Shown here: piece after piece, positions 9,649 through 18,176 of the stretch
Numbering within the stretch: the first letter of the stretch is position 1
How the letters are laid out: the number at the start of each line of letters is the position of its first letter
Source of the DNA: Roseovarius sp. A-2
GTDB taxonomy: Bacteria; Pseudomonadota; Alphaproteobacteria; Rhodobacterales; Rhodobacteraceae
Direction: 5' to 3'
Length of the DNA stretch: 64,000 nt
NCBI RefSeq assembly: GCF_002072155.1
Contig: NZ_BDIY01000014.1
Span: 33,174-97,173 of the forward strand
The notes under the pieces: generated by a model
Databases searched by the model: none
What the model was told of the DNA's origin: nothing
The model's input: the letters and a program-made list of their open reading frames with translations, nothing else
Translations under genes and position numbers: made by a program

Positions 9649-9827
9649 TGAGAGCAATTTTGGTCGGTCTCGGTCTCATGGCCCTTCTGGGCTGCGGCGT
9701 GGATGGCGAGCCGGTGCGGCCGTCGGTCAACACCACGGTGAGCGCGGGCAGCGGCGGCGTGCATACGCGCGTCGGCACCGGGGTGCGCGTGGGTGGCGTC
9801 AACCTTGGTGTGGGGCTGGGCCTGTGA
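9645..9827 (+). CDS. Small lipoprotein between argH and lysA
   Basis: A 60-residue protein. A short hydrophobic signal ends in the lipobox LLGC, predicting lipidation of Cys at about residue 17 and export. The mature part is short, Gly/Val-rich and of repeating character ([18 protein letters not shown]), with no recognised domain. The start overlaps argH's stop, and its stop overlaps the next gene (GTGA). Comparable small lipoproteins at this locus are widespread in Rhodobacterales; their role is unknown. The second in-frame ATG at 9648 is equally possible. Confidence 0.75.
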   Translation: MMRAILVGLGLMALLGCGVDGEPVRPSVNTTVSAGSGGVHTRVGTGVRVGGVNLGVGLGL

Positions 9828-10132
9828 GATGGGTGTTCGCGGCGCTGGCCGTCTGGGGGGCCGTGCATCCGGTGTATTATTCTCTCGCGTGGTTTCGCGA
9901 GAACGGCTTTGACCTTGGCGGCATGGTCGACGCCTGGCACGTGAATGCGGCGAGTTCGGGGTTGGTCTGGGCCCTGACCATCGCGGCGCTGGCACTGACC
10001 GTCTGGGTGCTGGTCGAGGTGCTGCGGCACCGGCATTGGACGGGGCTGATCGCGATTCCGGCGTCCTTCTCCATCGGGGTAAGCTGTGGCTTGCCGCTCT
10101 ACCTTTTTCTGCGGATGCCGCGAGAGGTGTAA
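9824..10132 (+). CDS. DUF2834 family membrane protein
   Basis: A 102-residue protein with three hydrophobic segments: WVFAALAVWGAVHPVYYSL, a central SGLVWALTIAALALTVWVL and a C-terminal IAIPASFSIGVSCGLPLYLF. The pattern and length match DUF2834, an uncharacterised inner-membrane family. The GTG start at 9824 shares GTGA with the lipoprotein stop, which argues for coupled translation. The longer open frame reaching back into argH is antisense-like shadow. Function is unknown; position suggests co-expression with argH and lysA rather than a shared pathway. Confidence 0.8.
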   Translation: MRWVFAALAVWGAVHPVYYSLAWFRENGFDLGGMVDAWHVNAASSGLVWALTIAALALTVWVLVEVLRHRHWTGLIAIPASFSIGVSCGLPLYLFLRMPREV

Positions 10133-10181
10133 GGGCCGGATTTGAGTATTTTTGGAACGATGAAACGGGGCGGGAGCGCGC

Positions 10182-11447
10182 GTGGATCATTTTCTCTATC
10201 GTGACGGCGTGTTGCATGCCGAGAATGTGCCGCTGACGGAGATCGCCCGCGCGGTGGGCACGCCGTTCTACTGCTATTCCACCGCGACGCTGGTGCGGCA
10301 TTTCCGGCTGTTCGACGAGGCGCTGGCGGGAACAGAGCATCTGGTCTGCTATGCCATGAAGGCGGCGAGCAATCAGGCCATTCTGCGCACATTGGCGGGG
10401 CTGGGCGCGGGGATGGATGTGGTGTCGGGCGGGGAATACCTGCGTGCGCGGGCGGCGGGCGTGCCAGGAGAGCGCATCGTCTTTTCCGGCGTCGGCAAAA
10501 CCCGGGATGAGATGCGTCTGGCGCTGGAGGGCGGCATCCGGCAGTTCAATGTCGAGAGCGAGCCCGAGATGCGCGCGCTGAGCGAGGAGGCGGTGAGCCT
10601 GGGGGTCGTGGCCCCCATCACCGTGCGGGTCAATCCGGATGTGGACGCGAAAACCCATGCCAAGATTGCCACCGGCAAGAGCGAGAACAAGTTCGGCATT
10701 CCCATATCGCGCGCCCGCGCGGTCTATGCCGAGGCCGCCGCCCTGCCGGGGCTGGAAGTGATCGGCATCGACGTGCATATCGGCAGCCAACTGACCGAGT
10801 TGGAGCCGTTCCGCCAAGCCTATCAGAAGGTGGCCGACCTGACGGAGAAATTGCGCGCCGAGGGGCATGATATTCGCCGGCTCGACCTTGGGGGTGGCCT
10901 TGGTATTCCTTATACCCGCTCGAACGAGGCACCGCCGCTGCCCACCGAATACGGCGCGCTAATTCGCGAGACATTGGGCCATCTGGGCTGCGAGATCGAG
11001 ATCGAACCGGGGCGGCTGGTGGCCGGGAATGCCGGGATTTTAGTCAGCAAAGTGATCTATGTGAAAGAAGGCGAAGGCCGCGATTTCCTGATCCTCGATG
11101 CCGCGATGAACGATCTGATCCGCCCGGCCATGTATGACGCCCATCACGATATCATTCCCGTGGTCGAACCGGCCCCGGGTGTCGAGCAGAGCGCCTATGA
11201 CGTGGTCGGCCCGGTCTGCGAATCGGGCGATACTTTTGCCAAGGGGCGGATGTTGCCGCCTCTGCGCGAGGACGATCTGGTGGCGTTTCGCAGTGCCGGG
11301 GCCTATGGCGCGGTGATGTCGAGCGAGTACAATACGCGCCCCCTGATCCCCGAGGTTCTGGTCAATGGGCGTGACTTTGCCGTGATCCGGGCGCGCCCGA
11401 CCTTTGACGAAATGATAAATCGCGATACCATCCCCGAATGGCTCTGA
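10182..11447 (+). CDS. lysA: Diaminopimelate decarboxylase
   Basis: A 421-residue PLP enzyme of alanine racemase fold that decarboxylates meso-diaminopimelate to lysine. The PLP lysine sits in CYAMKAASN near residue 57, the phosphate-binding glycines in LDLGGGLGI, the specificity helix region in DVHIGSQLTE, and the second-subunit cysteine in GPVCESGD. Translation starts at GTG 10182 with GGGAG just upstream; this gives the usual family N-terminus (MDHFLYRDGVLHAENV). It is 49 bp after the DUF2834 gene and 37 bp before the DUF4175 gene, all in one direction. Confidence 0.97.
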   Translation: MDHFLYRDGVLHAENVPLTEIARAVGTPFYCYSTATLVRHFRLFDEALAGTEHLVCYAMKAASNQAILRTLAGLGAGMDVVSGGEYLRARAAGVPGERIVFSGVGKTRDEMRLALEGGIRQFNVESEPEMRALSEEAVSLGVVAPITVRVNPDVDAKTHAKIATGKSENKFGIPISRARAVYAEAAALPGLEVIGIDVHIGSQLTELEPFRQAYQKVADLTEKLRAEGHDIRRLDLGGGLGIPYTRSNEAPPLPTEYGALIRETLGHLGCEIEIEPGRLVAGNAGILVSKVIYVKEGEGRDFLILDAAMNDLIRPAMYDAHHDIIPVVEPAPGVEQSAYDVVGPVCESGDTFAKGRMLPPLREDDLVAFRSAGAYGAVMSSEYNTRPLIPEVLVNGRDFAVIRARPTFDEMINRDTIPEWL

Positions 11448-11484
11448 CGCGATACCCGCGTCTGACCCAAGAGAGGCGTGGCCC

Positions 11485-14112
11485 ATGGCAAAGACGCGAA
11501 AGCCCCTGAACGACGTGACGGCGCGGCTGCGGCGGCCCTTGGCGCTGACCTGGGCCGGGCTGACCGCCGAGCGGCTGGTGCGCGCCTTCTGGCCGGTTTG
11601 GAGCCTTTTGGCGGGTGCGGCGGCGCTCGCCATGCTGGGCGTGCAGGATATCGCAAGCGTCGAGTCGGTCTGGGCTGCTGTGCTGCTGTGCGGTCTGGCG
11701 CTGGTGGTCTTTGCCGCGCGGGGGGTCACGCGGTTCCGTTTTCCGACCTGGGCCGAGGCACTGGCGCGGCTGGATGCGACGTTGCCGGGGCGGCCGCTGG
11801 CGGCGTTGGCCGACACACAGGCGGTGGGCGCGCAGGATACCGGGTCACAGGCGCTGTGGCGGGCGCATCAGGCGCGGATGGCGGCGCGCGCGGCTGGGGC
11901 AAAGGCGGTCGAGCCCGATCTGCGCCTGTCGCGGCAGGATCCGTTCGGATTGCGTTACGTGGCGCTTCTGGGGCTGGTGGTGGCGTTGCTCTTCGGCTCG
12001 GTCTGGCGGGCAGGCTCGGTGGCCGAGATGGTGCCCGGTGCGGGCGGCGGCGCGGCGCTCGCCTCTGGCCCGACATGGGAAGGCTGGATCGAGCCGCCCG
12101 CCTATACCGGGTTGCCGAGCCTTTACCTGGCCGATCAGTCAGGGCAGATTCGCGTGCCCGAGGGCAGCGAGATCACTCTTCGGTTCTACGGCGAGGTCGG
12201 CGCGCTCAGCCTGAATGAGACGGTCTCGGGCCGGGCCGGTGACGTGCCGCTCGCGACTGGGACGGAACAGGAATTCACCATTGCGCAGGATGGCGAGATG
12301 CGTATCGACGGCCCCGGTGGCCGCAGCTGGCAGGTCGAGGCGATCGCCGATGCCGCGCCTGACGTTCGGATCCTGGAGAACGAGGCCAAGACCGCTTTTG
12401 ACGGTCAGATGAGCCAGCCCTTCGAGGCGCGCGACGATTATGGCGTGGTGGCCGGAGGGGCTGTCTTCGAACTGGACATGGACCGCATTAACCGGCGCCA
12501 CGGGCTCAGCACCGAGCCGGAGCCGCGCCAGGCCATTCGGCTCGACCTGCCGATGCCGCTTGCGGGGGATCGCAGTGAGTTTACCGAGACACTGATCGAA
12601 AACCTTTCCGAGCATCCATGGGCGCATCTGCCGGTGACTTTGCGCTTGCGGGTCGAGGATGCGGCGGGGCAGGAGGGGCTGTCAAAGCCGGTCGAGATGG
12701 ACCTGCCCGCGCGGCGGTTTTTCAACCCGATGGCGGCAGCAGTGATCGAACAGCGGCGCGATCTGCTGTGGTCGCGCGACAATGCGACCCGGGTGGCGCA
12801 GGTGCTGCGGGCGGTGTCCTACAAGCCGCGCGAGGGGCTTTTCCGGTCCGAGAAGGCCTATCTGCGGCTGCGGGTGATCCTGCGGCAGCTTGAGGCGATG
12901 ACCGACAGTGGGGACGGGCTGAACGGCGACGAGCGCGACGAGATCGCGCAGGCGCTGTGGGATCTGGGCGTGCTGCTGGAAGACGGGGATGTGGGCGACG
13001 CGCTGGAGCGGATGCGCGCCGCGCAGGAACGCCTGAGCGAGGCGATGAAGAACGGCGCCAGCGAGGAGGAAATCGCCCGGCTGATGCAGGACTTGCGCGA
13101 CGCCACGCAGGATTACCTGCGCCAGAAGATGCAGCAGGCGCAGCGCGAGGACCCCGAGAACAGCGGCGATCAGCAGAGCGCCGAGAACATGATGCAGATG
13201 AACAGCCAGGATCTGCAGGACATGATGGACCGCATTCAGGAACTGATGGAGCAAGGCCGCTTTGCCGAGGCGCAGCAGGCTCTGGAAGAGTTCCAGCAGA
13301 TGATGGAGAACATGCAGGTCACCCAAGGCCAGGGCCAGCAGGGCCAGTCGCCGGGGCAACAGGCGATGGAGGGCCTGGCCGAGACGCTGCGCGAGCAGCA
13401 AGGCCTGTCGGATCAGGCGTTCCGCGATTTGCAGGAACAGTTCAACCCCGGCGCACAATCCGGGCAATCGCAGAGCAATGAGGGCCAGAGCGGCGGCGAG
13501 GGCCGGGGCCAGAGCCATGAGAGCCAGCCCGGGCAGGGCGGTCAGGGTGGCCAGCAACAGGGTCAGGGCGGTGAAGGTCAGGAGCGCGCTGACGATCAGG
13601 GCCAAGGCGGGCAGCAGGGGGCCGAAGGCGAACTGGCTGACCGGCAAGAGGCGCTGCGCCGTGAACTGGAGCGGCAGCGGCAGGGCCTGCCGGGGCTCGG
13701 TGGCGAGGCCGGCGAGGCCGCGCGCGATGCACTGGAACGGGCCGAACGTGCGATGGAAGGGGCCGAGGAGGCGCTGCGCAACGACGATCTCGCGGGGGCC
13801 ATCGACGACCAGGCCGACGCCATGGAGGCACTGCGCGAAGGTATGCGCAACATGGGCGAGGCGATGGCCAACGAACAAAACCCGGGCGGGCAGGGCGATC
13901 AGCAGGGCGCGCCGGGGCAGGCGCAGGCCGATCCCTTGGGCCGCGAGGCCGGGCAGGGGCGACGCGCGGGCACGCAGGACAATCTCTTGCAGGGCGAGGA
14001 TGTCTATCGCCGGGCCCGCGATCTGCTGGACGAAATCCGGCGGCGCTCGGGCGAGGGCGACCGGCCAGACGTGGAACGCGACTATCTCGAACGGTTGCTG
14101 GATCGGTTCTGA
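11485..14112 (+). CDS. DUF4175 / TIGR02302 family membrane protein
   Basis: An 875-residue envelope protein. Two N-terminal membrane helices (about residues 37-53 and 63-80) and a third near residue 155 anchor it; a large probably periplasmic region follows, then a long helical, Met/Gln-rich stretch (MQQAQ, MMQMNSQDLQDMMDRIQELM) and an extreme Gly/Gln-rich low-complexity tract at about residues 610-720. The C-terminus is again helical with an Arg/Asp-rich end (RDYLERLLDRF). This architecture matches TIGR02302, a conserved alphaproteobacterial family of unknown function. Placement after lysA is conserved in Rhodobacterales. The Gln/Gly tract is coded by variable codons, so it is not a simple DNA repeat. 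Confidence 0.88.
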   Translation: MAKTRKPLNDVTARLRRPLALTWAGLTAERLVRAFWPVWSLLAGAAALAMLGVQDIASVESVWAAVLLCGLALVVFAARGVTRFRFPTWAEALARLDATLPGRPLAALADTQAVGAQDTGSQALWRAHQARMAARAAGAKAVEPDLRLSRQDPFGLRYVALLGLVVALLFGSVWRAGSVAEMVPGAGGGAALASGPTWEGWIEPPAYTGLPSLYLADQSGQIRVPEGSEITLRFYGEVGALSLNETVSGRAGDVPLATGTEQEFTIAQDGEMRIDGPGGRSWQVEAIADAAPDVRILENEAKTAFDGQMSQPFEARDDYGVVAGGAVFELDMDRINRRHGLSTEPEPRQAIRLDLPMPLAGDRSEFTETLIENLSEHPWAHLPVTLRLRVEDAAGQEGLSKPVEMDLPARRFFNPMAAAVIEQRRDLLWSRDNATRVAQVLRAVSYKPREGLFRSEKAYLRLRVILRQLEAMTDSGDGLNGDERDEIAQALWDLGVLLEDGDVGDALERMRAAQERLSEAMKNGASEEEIARLMQDLRDATQDYLRQKMQQAQREDPENSGDQQSAENMMQMNSQDLQDMMDRIQELMEQGRFAEAQQALEEFQQMMENMQVTQGQGQQGQSPGQQAMEGLAETLREQQGLSDQAFRDLQEQFNPGAQSGQSQSNEGQSGGEGRGQSHESQPGQGGQGGQQQGQGGEGQERADDQGQGGQQGAEGELADRQEALRRELERQRQGLPGLGGEAGEAARDALERAERAMEGAEEALRNDDLAGAIDDQADAMEALREGMRNMGEAMANEQNPGGQGDQQGAPGQAQADPLGREAGQGRRAGTQDNLLQGEDVYRRARDLLDEIRRRSGEGDRPDVERDYLERLLDRF

Positions 14113-14133
14113 GCCCGGTTCTGAGCGGGGTGG

Positions 14134-14156
14134 GAAGGCCTTTGCAAAAGGCCTTC
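14134..14156 (+). terminator. Hairpin after the DUF4175 gene
   Basis: A perfect 10-bp stem GAAGGCCTTT/AAAGGCCTTC closes a 3-nt loop, 22 bp after the stop codon. No T-run follows, so it may be a transcript-end stabiliser or a factor-assisted terminator rather than a classic intrinsic one. Confidence 0.5.
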
Positions 14157-14510
14157 GCCCGTGGCTGACGGTGCTTTGAATTGGTGAGAGATGGGTGCTT
14201 GGTTTGGGATTTATCTGGCTCTGCCGCATCCCGTGCGAGACGCTCTGAGCGTGCCGCGCAATCGTCATGCCGAAGGCATGCCTCTGGCATGACGCCGTCC
14301 TGCGGCATCTTCTGGCGAGGCGCAATGTTCGCTTCAGGCCATTAATACCGACAGCTGCAACCCGGTATGACGCAACAGCCGGGCAGGGACGGGTTATATT
14401 TCGCGTGTGTCGCGAACGTCCGCAACCGTGCCAAACCTACAAGTGCCCTGCCCGCATCACCTCCGACACCCCCCTTGAGGGTCCCGCGTTCGGGTCTCCT
14501 CTCATCCCGC
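14157..14510. repeat. Structured gene-free stretch with nested inverted repeats
   Basis: No credible gene is seen in this 354-bp stretch between convergent genes. Its centre holds an inverted repeat, GTCATGCC at 14264-14271 pairing with GGCATGAC at 14286-14293. The 14-nt loop itself contains GGCATGCC, so several alternative hairpins can form. A further small GCCG/CGGC pair follows at about 14294-14305. It may be a repetitive intergenic element or a bidirectional transcript end; copies elsewhere in the genome would decide. Confidence 0.4.
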
Positions 14511-15071
14511 CTATCGGAACGAGATCACCTCGGCCTCTGTCACCACCATGTCGAGCGGCTGATCGGTCGGCTCCAGCGGCAGACCTTCGGCCTCCTGCGC
14601 GGTATAGGCGAAACCGATCGCCAGGGTCGCGCGACGGCTGCGCAGACGCTCCAGCGTGCGGTCATAGAACCCGCCCCCATAGCCGAGCCGCCCGCCTGCG
14701 CGGTCGAAGGCCACCAGCGGCACGATCAGGATTTCCGGCTCGATGAAGCGGTCGACCTCGGGCACCATTGCGCCGAATGGGCCCTCGCGCAGCGCACAGT
14801 CCGGTTCCCACACCGAAAAATCGAGCGGCAGGCCCGCGCCCGCGATGACCGGCACGGCGACGGGGCCATGTGCTGCGGCCTCGGCCATCGCGGGCAGCGG
14901 GTCGATCTCGGACCGGATCGGCATGTAGCCCGCCAGCGGCACGCCGCGATAGCCCGCCAGAACGCTTGAGAGCAGGCCCGCGCCAGCCCCGGCATCCGCC
15001 CGGTGCGCCGCCGCCCGTCGGGCAAAGGCGGCCTTGCGTGCCACCTGCTTGATCTCTGCCAAATCGCTCAT
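14511..15071 (-). CDS. 5-formyltetrahydrofolate cyclo-ligase
   Basis: A 186-residue enzyme that uses ATP to convert 5-formyl-THF to 5,10-methenyl-THF, recycling a dead-end folate. The N-terminal basic helix (AEIKQVARKAAFARRAAAH), the PIRSEIDPLP block and the ATP/phosphate loop RLGYGGGFYDRTL are all present. ATG 15071 overlaps the mgtE stop (ATGA), so the two genes are coupled. A much longer open frame upstream is shadow of mgtE. Length is typical of the bacterial family (YgfA/FAU1). Confidence 0.92.
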   Translation of the reverse strand: MSDLAEIKQVARKAAFARRAAAHRADAGAGAGLLSSVLAGYRGVPLAGYMPIRSEIDPLPAMAEAAAHGPVAVPVIAGAGLPLDFSVWEPDCALREGPFGAMVPEVDRFIEPEILIVPLVAFDRAGGRLGYGGGFYDRTLERLRSRRATLAIGFAYTAQEAEGLPLEPTDQPLDMVVTEAEVISFR

Positions 15072-16453
15072 AACAGGAACATCGCCGCCAGCCCCAGAAA
15101 GGCGCAGAACCCGACCACATCGGTCACCGTGGTGACAAACGTGCCAGAGCCAAGCGCCGGGTCCACACCCAGCCGATCCATGACCACGGGAATGCCCGCC
15201 CCGGCAAACCCGGCAACGACCAGATTGATCACCATTGCGGCGGCGGTCACATAACCAAGCTCCGGCCCTCCGAACCACACCGCCCCCACGACGCCCATGG
15301 CGGCGGCAAAGATCACCCCGTTGATCAGACCCACCAGCACCTCGCGCATCAGCACGCGCCAGACGTTCGATCCGGTCAAGTCCTTGGTCGCGAGCGCCCG
15401 CACTGCGACGGTCAGCGACTGCGTCGCAGCATTGCCCCCCATCGAGGCCACGATCGGCATCAGTACCGCCAGGGCCACCAGCTGTGCAATCGCCGCCTCG
15501 AACTGCGCGATCACCAGCGAGGCGAGAATCGCCGTCGCGAGGTTCACCGCCAGCCACGGCACCCGCTGTTTGGAGGTCGCGATCACGCTGTCGTTGAGCC
15601 CGCCCTCGCCGACACCGGCAAGGCGCATGATGTCCTCTTCATGCTCTTCATCGAGCACGATCATCGCGTCGTCGATGGTGATGACGCCCACGAGCCGACC
15701 CTCTTCATCGACGACCGGCGCGGAAATCAGGTGATACTGGTTGAACGCATAGGCCACATCCCCCTCGTACTGAGTGACCGGGATGACGTGAAACGTCTCC
15801 TCGACCAGATCATTCAGCGCCACATCGCGCCGCGCCGCCATGATCCGCCCCAGCGTCACATTGCCCACCGGATGCAGGCGCGGATCGACCAGAATGATGT
15901 GATAAAACTGCTCCGGCAGGTCCTCGGCATTGCGCATGAAGTCGATGACATCGCCCACGCTCCAATGCTCGGGTGCCATCACCACCTCGCGCTGCATCAA
16001 ACGGCCTGCGGAATAGTCCGGATAGGTCAGCGATTGCTGCACCGCCAGACGGTCGCTGTCCTCGAGATATTCAAGGATCGCGTCCTGCTGTTTATCCTCA
16101 AGGTCCTCAACCAGATCGACCACGTCATCGGAATCAAGTTCGCGCACCGCCTCGGCCAGAACTTCGGGATGCAAGAGGCCGATCACCTCTTCGCGAATCG
16201 ACTCGTCGAGTTCCGACAGGATGTCGCCGTCGAATTCCCCGCCATAGAGTGTGATCAGCCGCCGCCGGTCATAGGCGTTGCTCTGTTCCAGAAGGTCGGC
16301 GATGTCGGCGGGGTGCAGCGGCTCCATCTCGGCCCAGAGCATCTCGCGGTCATCGGTATCAACGGCATACATGATCCGCGACACGGCCTGTTTGTTCAGC
16401 GGATAGCCGTCCTCGTCGCGCTCGTTCCCGGTCTCCTGGTTCTGCTCTGCCAT
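15068..16453 (-). CDS. mgtE: Magnesium transporter MgtE
   Basis: A 461-residue channel-type Mg2+ transporter. An acidic N-domain (MgtE_N) covers residues about 35-140 and two CBS domains residues about 140-260; together they form the cytosolic Mg2+ sensor. Five membrane helices occupy the C-terminal 180 residues, including the conserved PIVASMGGNAATQSLTV pore segment. Complete and of normal length. It overlaps the downstream 5-formyl-THF cyclo-ligase gene by four bases and is divergent from guaD across about 134 bp. Confidence 0.95.
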   Translation of the reverse strand: MAEQNQETGNERDEDGYPLNKQAVSRIMYAVDTDDREMLWAEMEPLHPADIADLLEQSNAYDRRRLITLYGGEFDGDILSELDESIREEVIGLLHPEVLAEAVRELDSDDVVDLVEDLEDKQQDAILEYLEDSDRLAVQQSLTYPDYSAGRLMQREVVMAPEHWSVGDVIDFMRNAEDLPEQFYHIILVDPRLHPVGNVTLGRIMAARRDVALNDLVEETFHVIPVTQYEGDVAYAFNQYHLISAPVVDEEGRLVGVITIDDAMIVLDEEHEEDIMRLAGVGEGGLNDSVIATSKQRVPWLAVNLATAILASLVIAQFEAAIAQLVALAVLMPIVASMGGNAATQSLTVAVRALATKDLTGSNVWRVLMREVLVGLINGVIFAAAMGVVGAVWFGGPELGYVTAAAMVINLVVAGFAGAGIPVVMDRLGVDPALGSGTFVTTVTDVVGFCAFLGLAAMFLL

Positions 16454-16587
16454 CTCGCCCTCCCCTCACGCCGCCTTGGTGCAGGAGTAATCAAGCGCCG
16501 CGCGAAAAACAATGACATTGGGATGATTTACGCCGCCTTCTACCGCGCGTATCGTGGCGCTGCACAGCCCCTCGACAGACGGACACC

Positions 16588-17871
16588 ATGACCGACCAAA
16601 CCCTCCTCACCGGCCAGATCCTGGCCTTTGACCGCACGCCCTTCGATGGCGACCCGGCCAACTCCGCCCGCCTGCACGAGGCACTGGTGATCGAGGGTGG
16701 ACATATCGCCGCCATCGGCCCCGTCGCCGAGTTGCGCGCCGCCTATCCGCAGGCCCGGCGTCACGACATGGGCGCGCATCTGATTACCGCGGGCTTTGTC
16801 GACGCGCATGTCCATTATCCGCAGACCGCGATGATCGCCAGCTGGGGCAAGCGCCTGATCGACTGGCTGAATACCTACACCTTTCCCGAGGAAATGCGTT
16901 TTGCCGATCCCGCCTATGCCGCCGAGATTGCCGCCCGCTATCTCGACCTGACGTTGGCGCATGGCACCACCACCTGCGTCAGCTATTGCACCATCCACCC
17001 CGCCAGCGTGACCGCCTTTTTCGAGGCGGCGCAGGCGCGCGGGCTGCGCGCGGTGGCGGGCAAGACCTGCATGGACCGCAACGCGCCCGACGGCCTGCGC
17101 GACACACCGCAGTCGGCCTATGACGACTCGCGCCGTCTGCTCGACCGCTGGCACGGGGTGGATCGGCTGTCTTACGCCATCACCCCGCGCTTTTCGCCTA
17201 CCTCAACGCCCGAGCAACTGGGTGCGTTGGGGCACCTCTGGGCGGACCATCCCGATTGCCTGATGCAGACCCATCTGAGCGAGCAGACCGACGAGATCGA
17301 GTGGGTGAAATCCCTCTACCCGGAGGCGCGCGATTATCTCGATACCTATGAGATGTACGGGCTGTTGGGCGAGCGCGGGCTCTACGGCCACGCCATCCAC
17401 CTCACCCCGCGTGAACGGGACCGGCTGCGCGAGGTGGGCGCGGCGCTGATCCATTGCCCTACCTCGAACACGTTTATCGGCTCGGGCCTTTTCGACATGG
17501 CCGCCCGCGTGGCCGAGGGCCATCGTGTGGGCCTTGCCACCGATACCGGGGGCGGTTCATCCTTCTCGATGCTGCGCACAATGGCGGCGGCCTATGAAAT
17601 CGGGCAGCTGACCGGCACGGCCCTGCACCCGGCGCAACTTCTCTGGCTTGGCACCGCCGGGTCGGCGCAAGCGCTGCATATGGGCCATCTTATCGGCACT
17701 ATCGCCCCGGGGATGGAGGCGGATCTGGTGGCGCTCGATCTGGTCTCGACGCCGGCCATTGCGCAGCGTTCGGAGCGTGCAGGCGATATATGGGAGGCGC
17801 TCTTTCCGACGATCATGATGGGCGATGATCGCGCGGTCGCGCAGGTCTGGGTCGCGGGGCGCGCGGTCTGA
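16588..17871 (+). CDS. guaD: Guanine deaminase
   Basis: A 427-residue amidohydrolase-superfamily enzyme converting guanine to xanthine. The metal ligands are in VDAHVHYPQT (HxH), THLSEQ and YGHAIHL, and the catalytic acid in DTGGGSSFSM; the guanine deaminase hallmark KLF/RFSPTS region reads ITPRFSPTSTPEQL. It starts 134 bp from divergent mgtE. The convergent downstream gene is a second purine-type deaminase, so the locus looks devoted to breakdown or salvage of guanine and oxidised guanine. Confidence 0.95.
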   Translation: MTDQTLLTGQILAFDRTPFDGDPANSARLHEALVIEGGHIAAIGPVAELRAAYPQARRHDMGAHLITAGFVDAHVHYPQTAMIASWGKRLIDWLNTYTFPEEMRFADPAYAAEIAARYLDLTLAHGTTTCVSYCTIHPASVTAFFEAAQARGLRAVAGKTCMDRNAPDGLRDTPQSAYDDSRRLLDRWHGVDRLSYAITPRFSPTSTPEQLGALGHLWADHPDCLMQTHLSEQTDEIEWVKSLYPEARDYLDTYEMYGLLGERGLYGHAIHLTPRERDRLREVGAALIHCPTSNTFIGSGLFDMAARVAEGHRVGLATDTGGGSSFSMLRTMAAAYEIGQLTGTALHPAQLLWLGTAGSAQALHMGHLIGTIAPGMEADLVALDLVSTPAIAQRSERAGDIWEALFPTIMMGDDRAVAQVWVAGRAV

Positions 17872-17927
17872 GCGGTTCGCTTGCAGACAATTGGGCCCGC
17901 TGCCTTGTCTCTTGCATCGGACAGTGA

Positions 17928-18173
17928 CGGGCGCCCGCAACGACCGACAGCACCCAAGCCTGCCATCTTGCCGATGCGGTTCGGGCCATCGACGCCAAGT
18001 TTGGTGACGGCTATGCGCGCGAGCCCCCCCCCGACCTTATCCAGGGCGCGAGCATCGAGGCCCCCGTCGCCACCGGACATGGTGTCCACCAGAAGGTGCT
18101 GGCCGCCGTGCGCCAGATCAGTGCCGAGATGGCTGAGACGATCCTGAACCTCACGCCCCGCATCTTCGGGTGA
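17928..18173 (+). pseudogene. N-terminally truncated remnant of an unrecognised gene
   Basis: An open frame without a start codon runs from just after an in-frame TGA at 17925 to a TGA at 18171. Its translation reads like real protein in the middle and end (DAVRAIDAKFGDGYAR, then KVLAAVRQISAEMAET and NLTPRIFG). There is no ATG, GTG or TTG before the last third. It fills the gap between guaD and the convergent deaminase. Likely the 3' end of a lost gene; the family is not recognised. It could also be chance coding-like composition. Confidence 0.4.
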
Positions 18174-18176
18174 AGG

